From Phaeovulum molybdatiresistens (GTDB lineage: Bacteria > Pseudomonadota > Alphaproteobacteria > Rhodobacterales > Rhodobacteraceae): a DNA stretch of 64,000 nucleotides. Below are positions 53,642-61,781 of the stretch, piece by piece. Under the pieces are notes generated by a model that was not told the DNA's origin, did no database searches, and was given only the letters and a program-made list of their open reading frames with translations. The stretch spans positions 62,001 through 126,000 of the forward strand of contig NZ_JAMJFX010000006.1 in the NCBI RefSeq assembly GCF_023544865.1. The letters are read 5' to 3'. The position numbers and the translations under genes were made by a program. Each line of letters opens with the position of its first letter. Position 1 is the stretch's first letter.

Positions 53642-55053
53642 GCCCGCGGCCCCGGCATCGTTGGCGCAAGCCGGCCCGGGGCCTGCGCCGCGCGCGCCGG
53701 TGCGCCCTGCCGCACCGCCGCCGCCATCGCCAGCACCGTGACCAGATGCAGCGTCGGGTCGGGCGTGGTGCCCGCGATCAGCATCGCTGACAGAAGCGTC
53801 AGCGCCGAAACCCGCGCCGCCAGAAACACCCGGCGCGCCTCATTCCCCGCAGGCACCGCCAGCGGCCCGATCGAGGCCCAGACAAACCCCAGAAACAACA
53901 CCGCCCCCGGCAGGCCCACATTGCTCAGCAGCACCGAAATCAACCCATTGGCCCGCAGCGACCCCGCCCCCGCGCCAAGCCCCCAGGTCTGCACAAAAGC
54001 GTCAAACCCCGCACGCGCCCAGGCCCCCCGCTCCAGCCCCGAGGCACTGTCCCCCTTGGACAGGATCAGCCGGTCCACCAGATCGCCCGCCAGCGCGGAT
54101 ACCGCCGGCGACAGCAGCGCCAGGCTGAACCCCGCGGCCAGGGCCGCCAGACAGATCACCAGCCCATGACCAAAGGCACGGCTCATGCCCGCGCCCAGAT
54201 AGCTGCGCGCGTGCCAGGCAATCGCCAGCCCCGCCGCCGCCAGCGCCACCAGCCCCGACGATGACAAGGAAGCCAGCGCCCCCCCCAGACAGGCCAGCGC
54301 CAGCATCCCGTCGCGCGCCCGCCGCCCGATCAGGAACGACATCGCGAAATAGCCCGCCAGCGCCGCCGAGGCCGCGCCAAAGCTCGACGCTTCGGCAAAC
54401 CCGCCGATCACCCGGGCAAAGCCGCCCATCGTATGTTCATTGTTCAGCGTGTAATCGGCGGTCCGGATCACCGCCAGAAGACTGTCCAGCTGCACCAGAT
54501 CCAGCGCGCCCAGCACCAGGTTCACCCCCGCCGCCCAGATCATCGCGGTTTCGCCAAACTGCGGGCCGCGGCGGGCGAATGTTGTGCTTGCCACGATGAA
54601 GACCCCCGCCGACAGGGTGATATACAACGTCTGGGCCAGGTTCGAATTGTTTGGCGCCAGCGGGAACATGGTGGATGGGAACAGGGCGCTGACCGGCGTG
54701 CCCGCCAGGCTGACCGACATCGGAAAGATCAGGAAATCGCCCGCGAACAGCCGCACCAGCACCGTGGCCGAAAAGGCCGCATAGGCCGCGAACAGCACGA
54801 CGAACAGCCCCGCCCCCGACAGGGGCACCGGCCCCGCCCGCCGCCTGTCACCGACCCAACGCAAGACGCCAAGCGCCAGGGTCAACCCCGCCAGCACATG
54901 CGCCGCAAGCGCCGACAACCCCCCGATCGCCAGCGCCGCGAACATCCCCATCGGCAGCGCGGCCACCGTCACCCGCAGGCTGTTGTCCGGGTCGCGCAGC
55001 ACCGCCACAAGCCACAGCGCAAGCAGAACACCGAAGGCGGGATAAACGCTCAT
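53638..55053 (-). CDS. Wzy-like EPS polymerase / O-antigen ligase superfamily protein
   Basis: 471 residues with about eleven membrane helices and a large periplasmic loop in the late half (DLVDRLILSKGDSASGLERGAWARAG then FDAFVQTWGLGAGAGSLRAN). The Arg/Gly-rich loop end followed by a helix beginning SVLLSNVGLPGAVLF is the Wzy_C/WaaL arrangement. The pairing with wzx makes a polymerase more likely than a ligase. It is first of a minus-strand unit and is divergent from the methyltransferase gene (113-bp gap). Its C-terminus is Pro/Ala-rich. Confidence 0.85.
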   Translation of the reverse strand: MSVYPAFGVLLALWLVAVLRDPDNSLRVTVAALPMGMFAALAIGGLSALAAHVLAGLTLALGVLRWVGDRRRAGPVPLSGAGLFVVLFAAYAAFSATVLVRLFAGDFLIFPMSVSLAGTPVSALFPSTMFPLAPNNSNLAQTLYITLSAGVFIVASTTFARRGPQFGETAMIWAAGVNLVLGALDLVQLDSLLAVIRTADYTLNNEHTMGGFARVIGGFAEASSFGAASAALAGYFAMSFLIGRRARDGMLALACLGGALASLSSSGLVALAAAGLAIAWHARSYLGAGMSRAFGHGLVICLAALAAGFSLALLSPAVSALAGDLVDRLILSKGDSASGLERGAWARAGFDAFVQTWGLGAGAGSLRANGLISVLLSNVGLPGAVLFLGFVWASIGPLAVPAGNEARRVFLAARVSALTLLSAMLIAGTTPDPTLHLVTVLAMAAAVRQGAPARAAQAPGRLAPTMPGPRA

Positions 55054-55166
55054 CGCGCCCGCCCCCCCACGCCGACCCGCGCCTTGGGCGGGACGGGAAA
55101 GTCTTTGCCAAGCGGGCCGGTCCTGACCAATACTGGTGCGGAAACCGAACCAGGGGGGGCCGCGCC

Positions 55167-55973
55167 ATGGGCATCCGGCAAGGCGTCAAGGCGGGGCTGG
55201 GCATGATGCGCGGGCAGATCGGCCTGCCCGCCCGCGCCCTGTGGAACCGCGCGCTGGCCACAACGCCGCTGGCGCCCGCCTTCATCGGCGCCTATCCAGA
55301 CCCCGCCACCGCGCTGGCCAGCCTGCCCGCCCGCACCCCCGGCGGCTATGACCATGACGCCGTCGCCCAAGTGTCCTTTGACCGGATGTGCCAGCTGCAG
55401 CTGTGGGATTACCCGGTGCTGTTCTGGCTGGACCGGCTGCAGCGCCCCGGATTGCGGGTGCTGGACATGGGTGGCCACATGGGCACGAAATACATTGTCT
55501 TCGGCCCGTTCCTGCCGCTGGCTGACTGGGACTGGTGCGTCTGCGACCTGCCCGCGATCATCCGTGCCGCCCGCGCCCGCCAGGACCGGGGCGGCCTGCC
55601 CGCCGCGATCCGCTTTGTCACCGACCCCGACGCGACCACGACACCCGATCTGTTGCTGGCCTCGGGGGTGATGCAATACATGGATGCCTCGTTGGGCGAT
55701 CTGATCGGCCGCCTGCCCGGACCGCCCCGCCATATCGTGCTGAACAAGGTCGCCACCCGCGAAGGCGCGTCGGTCACCACGCTGGAACGCATCGGCCCGG
55801 CGCGCGTGCCCTATCAGATGCGCAACCGCCCCGCCCTTGAGGCCGAGATCGCGGCGCTTGGCTATCGGATTCTGGACCGGTGGGATATCCCCTCGCTCAG
55901 CCATGTGATCCCCACCCATCCCGCGCTTGGCGCCAGCCGCAGCCTTGGCTACTGCCTGGAACGTCTGGACTGA
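55167..55973 (+). CDS. SAM-dependent methyltransferase, TIGR04325-like
   Basis: 268 residues, with GGGGG upstream of the ATG. The family pattern is clear: FIGAYPDPATALASLP, GYDHDAVAQ, LQLWDYPVLFWLDRL, then the SAM-site glycine motif LRVLDMGGHMGTKYI and DWCVCDLPAII. LNKVATREGASVTTL and a C-terminal HPALGASRSLGYCLER end the protein. Members occur in polysaccharide clusters and are thought to methylate sugars. It is the only plus-strand gene in this half of the locus. Its last 77 nt overlap the 3' end of the PPTase gene on the other strand. Confidence 0.82.
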   Translation: MGIRQGVKAGLGMMRGQIGLPARALWNRALATTPLAPAFIGAYPDPATALASLPARTPGGYDHDAVAQVSFDRMCQLQLWDYPVLFWLDRLQRPGLRVLDMGGHMGTKYIVFGPFLPLADWDWCVCDLPAIIRAARARQDRGGLPAAIRFVTDPDATTTPDLLLASGVMQYMDASLGDLIGRLPGPPRHIVLNKVATREGASVTTLERIGPARVPYQMRNRPALEAEIAALGYRILDRWDIPSLSHVIPTHPALGASRSLGYCLERLD

Positions 55974-56658
55974 CCGCCCCCGGCCAGCCCGCGCACGGCA
56001 CGATCCGCAGCCCGCGCCCGCGCGTTTCCACCGCCAGCGCCCCGATCAGCCCCGGCCCCGGCGCCAGATGCACCAGCGTCCAATCGCGCACCTGCCCCCC
56101 CGTCAGGCGCTGCAGGCGGGCGGGTTCATCACCGCGCAGCGTCACATCAAAGGCCTTCAGATCCATCGACAGCCCCTGCCCCAGCGCCTTGATCACCGCT
56201 TCCTTGCGCGTCCAGCAGCGATAGAACCCCGCCAGCCAGTCCGCCCCAGCCAGCCCCATCAAGGCGCCATATTCCCGGTCCGAGAAATGATGCCGCGCCA
56301 CCGCCGCCTCAATCGGGCGGATCGCCTCGATGTCCAGCCCCGGCTGCGCGCCATCACTGACCGCCAGCGCCGCGCGCCCGCCTGAATGGCTCAGGTTGAA
56401 GGCAAGATCGCCCGCCCCATCAACCTCGGGTCGGCCGAAATCGTTATAGCGAAACCCGATGGCCTGCGGCGCACGGCCCAGATAGCCGCCCAGAATTTCC
56501 CGCAACCGGCCCCGCCCGGCGACAAAGCCATCGCGATCAGACGGGCGCAGAAAGCGGTCCGCGCGCGCAACCTCATCCGCCGACAGCAGCGCCCGGAACC
56601 GGCGCAGCCGCGCCGCCGGTTGCGCCAAGGGCCAGGCCCAAAGATCGACCCTTACCAT
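55897..56658 (-). CDS. Sfp-type 4'-phosphopantetheinyl transferase
   Basis: 253 residues. It has LSADEVARADRF at the N-terminus, LAFNLSHSGGRAALAVS (substrate helix), the Mg site PGLDIEAIRPIE, and the catalytic WTRKEAVIKALGQGLSM. It transfers phosphopantetheine from CoA to carrier-protein serines and is the obvious activator of the three carrier domains of the synthase at 38417-48202. Its start overlaps the upstream glycosyltransferase stop by 7 nt, so it is co-transcribed with the Wza/Wzc/GT genes. The last 25 residues, encoded in the antisense overlap with the methyltransferase gene, look non-conserved. Confidence 0.92.
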   Translation of the reverse strand: MVRVDLWAWPLAQPAARLRRFRALLSADEVARADRFLRPSDRDGFVAGRGRLREILGGYLGRAPQAIGFRYNDFGRPEVDGAGDLAFNLSHSGGRAALAVSDGAQPGLDIEAIRPIEAAVARHHFSDREYGALMGLAGADWLAGFYRCWTRKEAVIKALGQGLSMDLKAFDVTLRGDEPARLQRLTGGQVRDWTLVHLAPGPGLIGALAVETRGRGLRIVPCAGWPGAVSPDVPGSSQGCGWRQARDGWGSHG

Positions 56659-57782
56659 GCCGGCCCCCCGCCGCTGTCACGACCGGACCGCTCGGCCAAG
56701 GCGGCCTCGATCACGGTGGCCAGTTCACGGCGGAACCGGTCCGCGCCAAAGCCTTCGGCATGGCGCGCGATTGCAGCCGCATCCAGCGGCGCGCGGGATT
56801 CAAAGTCCTGAACGGCGGCGCGCACCGCCGCCGGGCTTTGCTGATCGAAAAAGAACCCGGTGCGCCCCGGCACCACGCTGTCACGCGCGCCGCCCCGGCC
56901 ATAGGCCAGAACCGGCGTGCCGCAGGCCATCGCCTCAACCGGGACAATGCCGAAATCCTCCTCGGCGGGAAAGATCAGCGCGCGCGCCCCTTGATACAGC
57001 CCCGGCAGATCCTCGAACGGCACCCGCCCCAGCAGCGTCACATTGCCCGGCAGGTCGCGTTCCAGCGCCGCCCGTTCCGCCCCGCTGCCCACCACCAGAA
57101 GCTTGCGGTCCAGCCCGCGAAACGCATCGATCACGATATCGGCGCGCTTGTAGCGAACCAGTTCGGACACGAACAGGTAATAGTCCCGCGCGCGCGGCTG
57201 GGCCGCAGGGCGATAGGCGCCCAGATCGACCGGCGGATGCACCACATCTGCCGCGCGGTGATAATATCGCCAGATGCGATCGGCCACGAAGCGCGAATTG
57301 GCGACAAAGCGATCCACCCGCGCGGCGGTGCTGACATCCCAGATCCGCAGCCGATGCGCCAGATGCGCGAAATAGGCCCGGCCCAGCCGGCCCCTTATCC
57401 GGTCACGATAGTCGGGATAATGATCCCAGACATAGCGCATCGGCGAATGGGTATAGCACACATGCACCGACCCGGGCGGCGGCAGGATGCCCTTGGCCGG
57501 GCCGCTTTCACTGGACAGGATCAGGTCATAGCCGCGCAGGTCCAGCTCTTCCAGGGCGCGGGGCATGAACCCCAGATATTTCTGGTAATGCCGCCGCGCG
57601 CCGGGCAGCCGCGCGATGCGGGTTTCGGTGATGGGCCGCGCGCGGATCAGATCGGACAGCGCGGCGGGATCCGCCACATGGGTAAAGATATCGGCCTGCG
57701 GATACAGCCGCAGCATTTCCTCCAGCACCCGCTCGCCGCCCCGCATCCCCACAAGCCAGTAATGGATGATCGCAACCCGCAT
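56652..57782 (-). CDS. Glycosyltransferase family 4 (WbaZ-like)
   Basis: 376 residues. It begins VAIIHYWLVGMRGGERVLEE (GGER acceptor loop) and continues with the subgroup markers SSESGPAKGILPPPGSVHVC then YTHSPMRYVWDHY. C-terminal blocks are YYLFVSELVRYKRADIVIDA, VVGSGAER and the E-x7-E region FPAEEDFGIVPVEAMACGTP. Relatives are mannosyltransferases, which would match the GDP-mannose genes manC/manB, but the sugar is inferred. It lies between wzc (12 nt) and the PPTase gene (7-nt overlap). Confidence 0.9.
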   Translation of the reverse strand: MRVAIIHYWLVGMRGGERVLEEMLRLYPQADIFTHVADPAALSDLIRARPITETRIARLPGARRHYQKYLGFMPRALEELDLRGYDLILSSESGPAKGILPPPGSVHVCYTHSPMRYVWDHYPDYRDRIRGRLGRAYFAHLAHRLRIWDVSTAARVDRFVANSRFVADRIWRYYHRAADVVHPPVDLGAYRPAAQPRARDYYLFVSELVRYKRADIVIDAFRGLDRKLLVVGSGAERAALERDLPGNVTLLGRVPFEDLPGLYQGARALIFPAEEDFGIVPVEAMACGTPVLAYGRGGARDSVVPGRTGFFFDQQSPAAVRAAVQDFESRAPLDAAAIARHAEGFGADRFRRELATVIEAALAERSGRDSGGGPAW

Positions 57783-57794
57783 CGCGCGCGCCCC

Positions 57795-60008
57795 TCAATA
57801 TTCGTAGGAATAGCCATAGACCTCGCGCGCCGCGACATCCTTGCGCCGCACCTGCGTCAGCACCGTGCCCGCGACATGCACCCCCGCTTCATTCAGCCGG
57901 TTCAGCATCCGCACCAGAACCTTGACCGGCGTGCGCCCGCTTTGCACCGCCATCAGCGTGACATCGGCATGCTTGGCCAAAAGCAGCGCATCAGCCAGAT
58001 GCAGGACCGGCGGGGCATTCACGATCACCACATCATGGCGCGCAGCCAGCCGCGTGATCAGCCCCTGCATTTCAACCGAGGCGATCAGATCTGCCGCCCC
58101 ATTGGTATGGCGCCGCGGCACAACCACAGCGGATTTCAGAAGATCGGACCGTTCCGTCATGTCGGTGACGCTGGCCTTGCCTTCCAGATAATCGATCAGG
58201 CAGGGGCCGTCAGACGGCAGCCGCAGCGCCTCGACCGTGTCCGACCGGCGCAGATCGGCATCCAGCAGCGCCACATTCGAGCCCACCCCCGACAGCGCCC
58301 GCGCCAGCGCGAAACAGATCGACGATTTGCCCTCGCCCGCCAGCGCCGATGTCACCAGAATGACTCGCGGGCGCTGCGATTTCGGCACATCGAACAGCCG
58401 CGTGCGGATCGATCGCATCCCCTCCATGAAGACCGAGGGCGCCTCGCCGCCCAGTTCCCGGTGCAGCCAGCCATGCCGCCGCCCGGCGCGCCGGACATGG
58501 GGCAGCACCGCCAGAATGGGCAGATGCGTGGCCTCGCGCAGCTCATCGGTGGTGCGCACCGGCACCACAAAGGCCGACCGCAGGAAGACCACGATGACCC
58601 CAAGGCACAGCCCCGCAACCGCCGCCACGATCATCGACAGCGTCTTGCGCGGCTCGGCCGGAACCGAGGGCACGTTGGCCTGCCCGATGATGCGCGCCTC
58701 GGGCGACTGGAAATCGCCCTGCGCGCTGGTTTCCTTGAACCGCGACAGGAAGTTTTCATAAACCAACCGCGTCGCCGCCGCCGTGCGTTCCAGCTGATCC
58801 AGCCGGACCGAGGCCTGCGCGATCTGATCGGCGCGGTCAGATACCTCGCGGATCTGCGCCTGCAACGCCTGTTCGCGGTTGCGCGTGACCGAGACATTGG
58901 ACCGCATCGCCTCGATCTGGCGGCGCACCTCGGCCTCAAGGCTGCGGTCGATATCGCCGATCTGCGCGCCGATGCGGATCATCTCGGGGTGGCGCCGGCC
59001 CAGCGTGCTGGCCAGTTCCGCCTGCCGCGCCGCAAGTTCGGACCGCTGCCGCTGCAAGGTTTCAAGCAGGGGCGAGGTCACCACATCGGCCACCGCGGCA
59101 AGGCCCGCCTCGGCCTCCAGCTGTTCCATCTGGGCATAGCGCACCTCGGCATCGGCGCGTTCGGCGCTGGTCGCGACCAACCGGCTGTTCAGTTCCGCCA
59201 GCAACTGGTTCGTCGTTTCCTCGCCGCCCCCCGCCGCGGCCACCATCTGGGTGCGGAAATCGACCACGGCGGAATCGGCGATCTCGACCTGCTGGCTCAT
59301 TTCCAGGATGCGTTCGGACAGCCAGCTGTTCACCCGCAAGGTTGCCTCTTGCTTCTTTTCCAGAAGCGCGCGGATGTATTCCTCGGCCACCGCATTGGCG
59401 ATGCGCGCCGCCACCTGCGGATCGGGCGCGTCAAAGGACAGGCCGATCACATAGGACAGCCCCATCTGCGACACCGCCAGCCGTTTCATGATCGTGTCGA
59501 TCACCGCCGCGCGCAGGCTCTCGGGCGGCATCCGCTGCGCGACCTGATGGAACGGCTCGCCGCCGCGCGCCACCCGTTTCAGCCATGCCAGCGCGCCTTC
59601 GGGGCGCGGCAGGCGCGGGTCGAACTGCGGATCATTGACCAGATCCAGCCGGTCCACCACCTTGCCAATCAGCACATTGGTGCGGATCGACAGCACCTCG
59701 CCCGCGACCACCGAATTGCTGACATTCAGGTTCGACACCACCTCTTCCACCGGCGAAACACGTTCCTGCCGGGTGTCGATCAGGATCTGCGCATGGGCAC
59801 GATAGATCGGCGTTGTGCGCTGCAGATGAATGAACATCGCCGCCATGCATAGCGCCGCGATCAGCCCCACCAACGCCAGATTGCTGCGCAGGATGTCGAA
59901 CAGATACAGCAGATCAATCCCGCCCGCGCGGCCCGCATCCTGCCGTCCGTGGCCATGATGGAACGGGCGTTCCGGGCCCAGATCCCTTGGCGGCACCACG
60001 CGTTTCAT
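57795..60008 (-). CDS. Wzc/ExoP-type polysaccharide co-polymerase with altered tyrosine kinase site
   Basis: 737 residues. The first membrane helix is about residues 38-60 and a second near 465-485, with a long coiled-coil periplasmic domain between them (QEATLRVNSWLSERIL, RQSELAARQAELASTLGRRH). The cytoplasmic BY-kinase part has Walker A SALAGEGKSS (Lys561) and Walker A' LLDADLRR. At the Walker B position it reads VVIVNAPPVL, with Asn664 where the family has Asp. The C-terminal Tyr cluster is YGYSYEY. It controls EPS chain length together with the Wza-like protein, whose stop overlaps its start (ATGA). The Asn change may weaken kinase activity. Compare the intact copy at 1074-3191. Confidence 0.9.
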   Translation of the reverse strand: MKRVVPPRDLGPERPFHHGHGRQDAGRAGGIDLLYLFDILRSNLALVGLIAALCMAAMFIHLQRTTPIYRAHAQILIDTRQERVSPVEEVVSNLNVSNSVVAGEVLSIRTNVLIGKVVDRLDLVNDPQFDPRLPRPEGALAWLKRVARGGEPFHQVAQRMPPESLRAAVIDTIMKRLAVSQMGLSYVIGLSFDAPDPQVAARIANAVAEEYIRALLEKKQEATLRVNSWLSERILEMSQQVEIADSAVVDFRTQMVAAAGGGEETTNQLLAELNSRLVATSAERADAEVRYAQMEQLEAEAGLAAVADVVTSPLLETLQRQRSELAARQAELASTLGRRHPEMIRIGAQIGDIDRSLEAEVRRQIEAMRSNVSVTRNREQALQAQIREVSDRADQIAQASVRLDQLERTAAATRLVYENFLSRFKETSAQGDFQSPEARIIGQANVPSVPAEPRKTLSMIVAAVAGLCLGVIVVFLRSAFVVPVRTTDELREATHLPILAVLPHVRRAGRRHGWLHRELGGEAPSVFMEGMRSIRTRLFDVPKSQRPRVILVTSALAGEGKSSICFALARALSGVGSNVALLDADLRRSDTVEALRLPSDGPCLIDYLEGKASVTDMTERSDLLKSAVVVPRRHTNGAADLIASVEMQGLITRLAARHDVVIVNAPPVLHLADALLLAKHADVTLMAVQSGRTPVKVLVRMLNRLNEAGVHVAGTVLTQVRRKDVAAREVYGYSYEY

Positions 60009-61258
60009 GGACCCACCCCCTTGTCCGCCAAGGCCTCGGGCGGCTTGATGCGCACCATCAGCAAATCCCCCGGCAGCAGTTCATCAAACGGGTCCAGCGC
60101 GATCTGCTGCACCCCCGCCGAAGTTCGCCGCCGCACCTGATAGTCCACCAGCAACTCGGCCTCGGGCCCGGTGGACCGGCTGATCCACTGGCTCAGCAGC
60201 ATCAACCGATCCTCGACCGAGGCCCGGTTCGCCCGCAGCCGCGCGATCTCGCTCCAGAATCCCTGCGCGGCGGACAAAAGCGCCTTTTCGCGGTCCGTCT
60301 TCAGCTGCGACAGGTCGCTGCGCAGGGTGTTGATCTGCACCAGCGCCGCCGATTGTTCCTCGCGCAGGCGCAGGAATTCCCCCTCCAGCCGCGCGAATTC
60401 CTGTTCCTTGTCGATCACCACCGACATCGTGCGCAGCCCGCGATCCACCAGATCCCGGTTGCGCGCAAGTTCCGCCCTTCCGCGTTCCACCGCATCGCCC
60501 AGCACCTTCTGGCGCTGTTCGATCAGCGCGATGCGCTTTTCCGCCTCAACGATCGCATCGCTTAGCAACCGATGGCGCCCGGTGTAATTCTGATCCTCCA
60601 GCACGATGATCTGATCCTCGGCGGGTTTCATTTCGTCAAACAGGGTGCGGTCCACATCGGCGCGGATCGCCTCGGGCACATCGGACCAGCTGACCGCCTG
60701 CCGGTTGGCCAGCTGCGCCTGCACACGGGCATATTGCGTGGCCAGCCGCGCCAGATCGGCCGTCATCCCGATCAGGCTTCCGGCCAGATTGCGCCGTTCC
60801 AGAACGCGCTGTTCCTCATTATTGGCCGAAACCGCCGCGCCACCGGCCAGCCCCGCCGCCTGTTCCGCCGTCAAGAAAGGCTGAAAATCGTAATTGCCGG
60901 GGCTGCGCACATCGCCCAGCACAAAGACCGGCCGGAAACTGGCGATCGACAGTTCAATCGTTGGCGTGACAAAGATCTCGCGCGCGACATAGGTATCGCG
61001 GATCAGGTCGCGCGCCGCCCCCAGCGTGACGGCTTCGACCCGCACACCGCCGATGAAGGGCAGTTGCACCTGTCCGTCGCCCCCCACCGTAAAGCGCTGC
61101 GGCGGATCGCTGTCGTCAAGAATGTCCAGCTCCAGCTCATCGCCGATGCTGATCGTATAGCCATCCGGCGTCGCCGCCCCCGCCCCCGGCCCCCAAACAA
61201 GGAAAAACGCGGTCGCGAACAGGCCCGCCATCCGGCGAATGCGTCCGGTTACGGCCAC
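60005..61258 (-). CDS. Polysaccharide export protein (Wza/ExoF-like) with coiled coil
   Basis: 417 residues from a GTG at 61258, chosen because GGGGGG lies 5 nt upstream. A signal sequence ends near GAGAATPDG. The Poly_export domain is GYTISIGDELELDILDD and GGDGQVQLPFIGGVRVEAVT. A single SLBB-like block, FRPVFVLGDVRSPGNYDFQP, follows, then a long coiled coil (about 200-340) and a short C-terminal SLBB-like end DPFDELLPGDLLMVRI. This layout matches the periplasmic/outer-membrane ExoF class of alphaproteobacteria rather than Wza proper. It is first gene of the minus-strand operon; the 176-bp gap upstream holds its promoter. Confidence 0.88.
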   Translation of the reverse strand: MAVTGRIRRMAGLFATAFFLVWGPGAGAATPDGYTISIGDELELDILDDSDPPQRFTVGGDGQVQLPFIGGVRVEAVTLGAARDLIRDTYVAREIFVTPTIELSIASFRPVFVLGDVRSPGNYDFQPFLTAEQAAGLAGGAAVSANNEEQRVLERRNLAGSLIGMTADLARLATQYARVQAQLANRQAVSWSDVPEAIRADVDRTLFDEMKPAEDQIIVLEDQNYTGRHRLLSDAIVEAEKRIALIEQRQKVLGDAVERGRAELARNRDLVDRGLRTMSVVIDKEQEFARLEGEFLRLREEQSAALVQINTLRSDLSQLKTDREKALLSAAQGFWSEIARLRANRASVEDRLMLLSQWISRSTGPEAELLVDYQVRRRTSAGVQQIALDPFDELLPGDLLMVRIKPPEALADKGVGP

Positions 61259-61375
61259 ATCAGCCCCCCAAGAAAAAAGCGAATCGAAACCTGAAAGCCA
61301 ATGCTTTAAGGATAGCCGATCAGCACCAAGGGCCGAGTCTTTTCGGTAGAACCTAACCGTTCGATTGATGCAAAA

Positions 61376-61404
61376 CCACCCCTGCGGGCAAGCCCGAGGG
61401 GTGG
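61376..61404 (-). terminator. Rho-independent terminator of the AtuA/DUF4387 operon
   Basis: Stem CCACCCCT (61376-61383) / AGGGGTGG (61397-61404) with an inner CGGG-CAAG-CCCG. Read on the minus strand it is followed at once by TTTT (61375-61372). It lies 30 nt after the DUF4387 stop, so it ends that operon. Confidence 0.8.
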
Positions 61405-61434
61405 CGCAATTTTACCGTGTAGCCCGCGCCGAAA

Positions 61435-61770
61435 TCAGGCGGTCACGTCGACTTCCACATCCAGGAAGGGCGCATATTGCTGCGCGCCGAAGATGTCGGC
61501 ATCGCCCGCGCTGCCCGAGGGGCGGATGCGCAAGATCGTGAACTTGATCGCATAGGCCGGATCATATTCCACGAAGTCCGTCAGCCGCGCCGGATCGACA
61601 TTCAGCACCCGGCAGACGCTTTCATGCGTCAGCGCCTTCGACCGCTTCACCATTTCATAGGTGTCTTTTTCGCGGAAGATGATGTCGAAAGTGATCTTGT
61701 CGGTGCCGGCATTCTTGGACCGGATCGTCTTGGCCAGATCGGCCAGCTTCTTGCGGGTGTTCTGCGTCAT
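61435..61770 (-). CDS. DUF4387 domain protein
   Basis: 111 residues: KLADLAKTIRSKNAGTDKIT then FDIIFREKDTYEMVKRSKAL and DPAYAIKFTILRIRPSGSAG. That is the full-length DUF4387 pattern. These proteins are nearly always encoded next to, or fused to, AtuA/DUF1446 proteins, as here (11 nt after the AtuA-family gene). No catalytic function is established. It is probably the small partner subunit. Cytoplasmic, no signal. Confidence 0.88.
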   Translation of the reverse strand: MTQNTRKKLADLAKTIRSKNAGTDKITFDIIFREKDTYEMVKRSKALTHESVCRVLNVDPARLTDFVEYDPAYAIKFTILRIRPSGSAGDADIFGAQQYAPFLDVEVDVTA

Positions 61771-61781
61771 CGCGGGCCTCC

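Noticed and set aside
56760..59852. 1030-codon plus-strand frame opposite GT4 and wzc
   Set aside because: Same antisense artefact. The minus strand has all Wzc and GT motifs.
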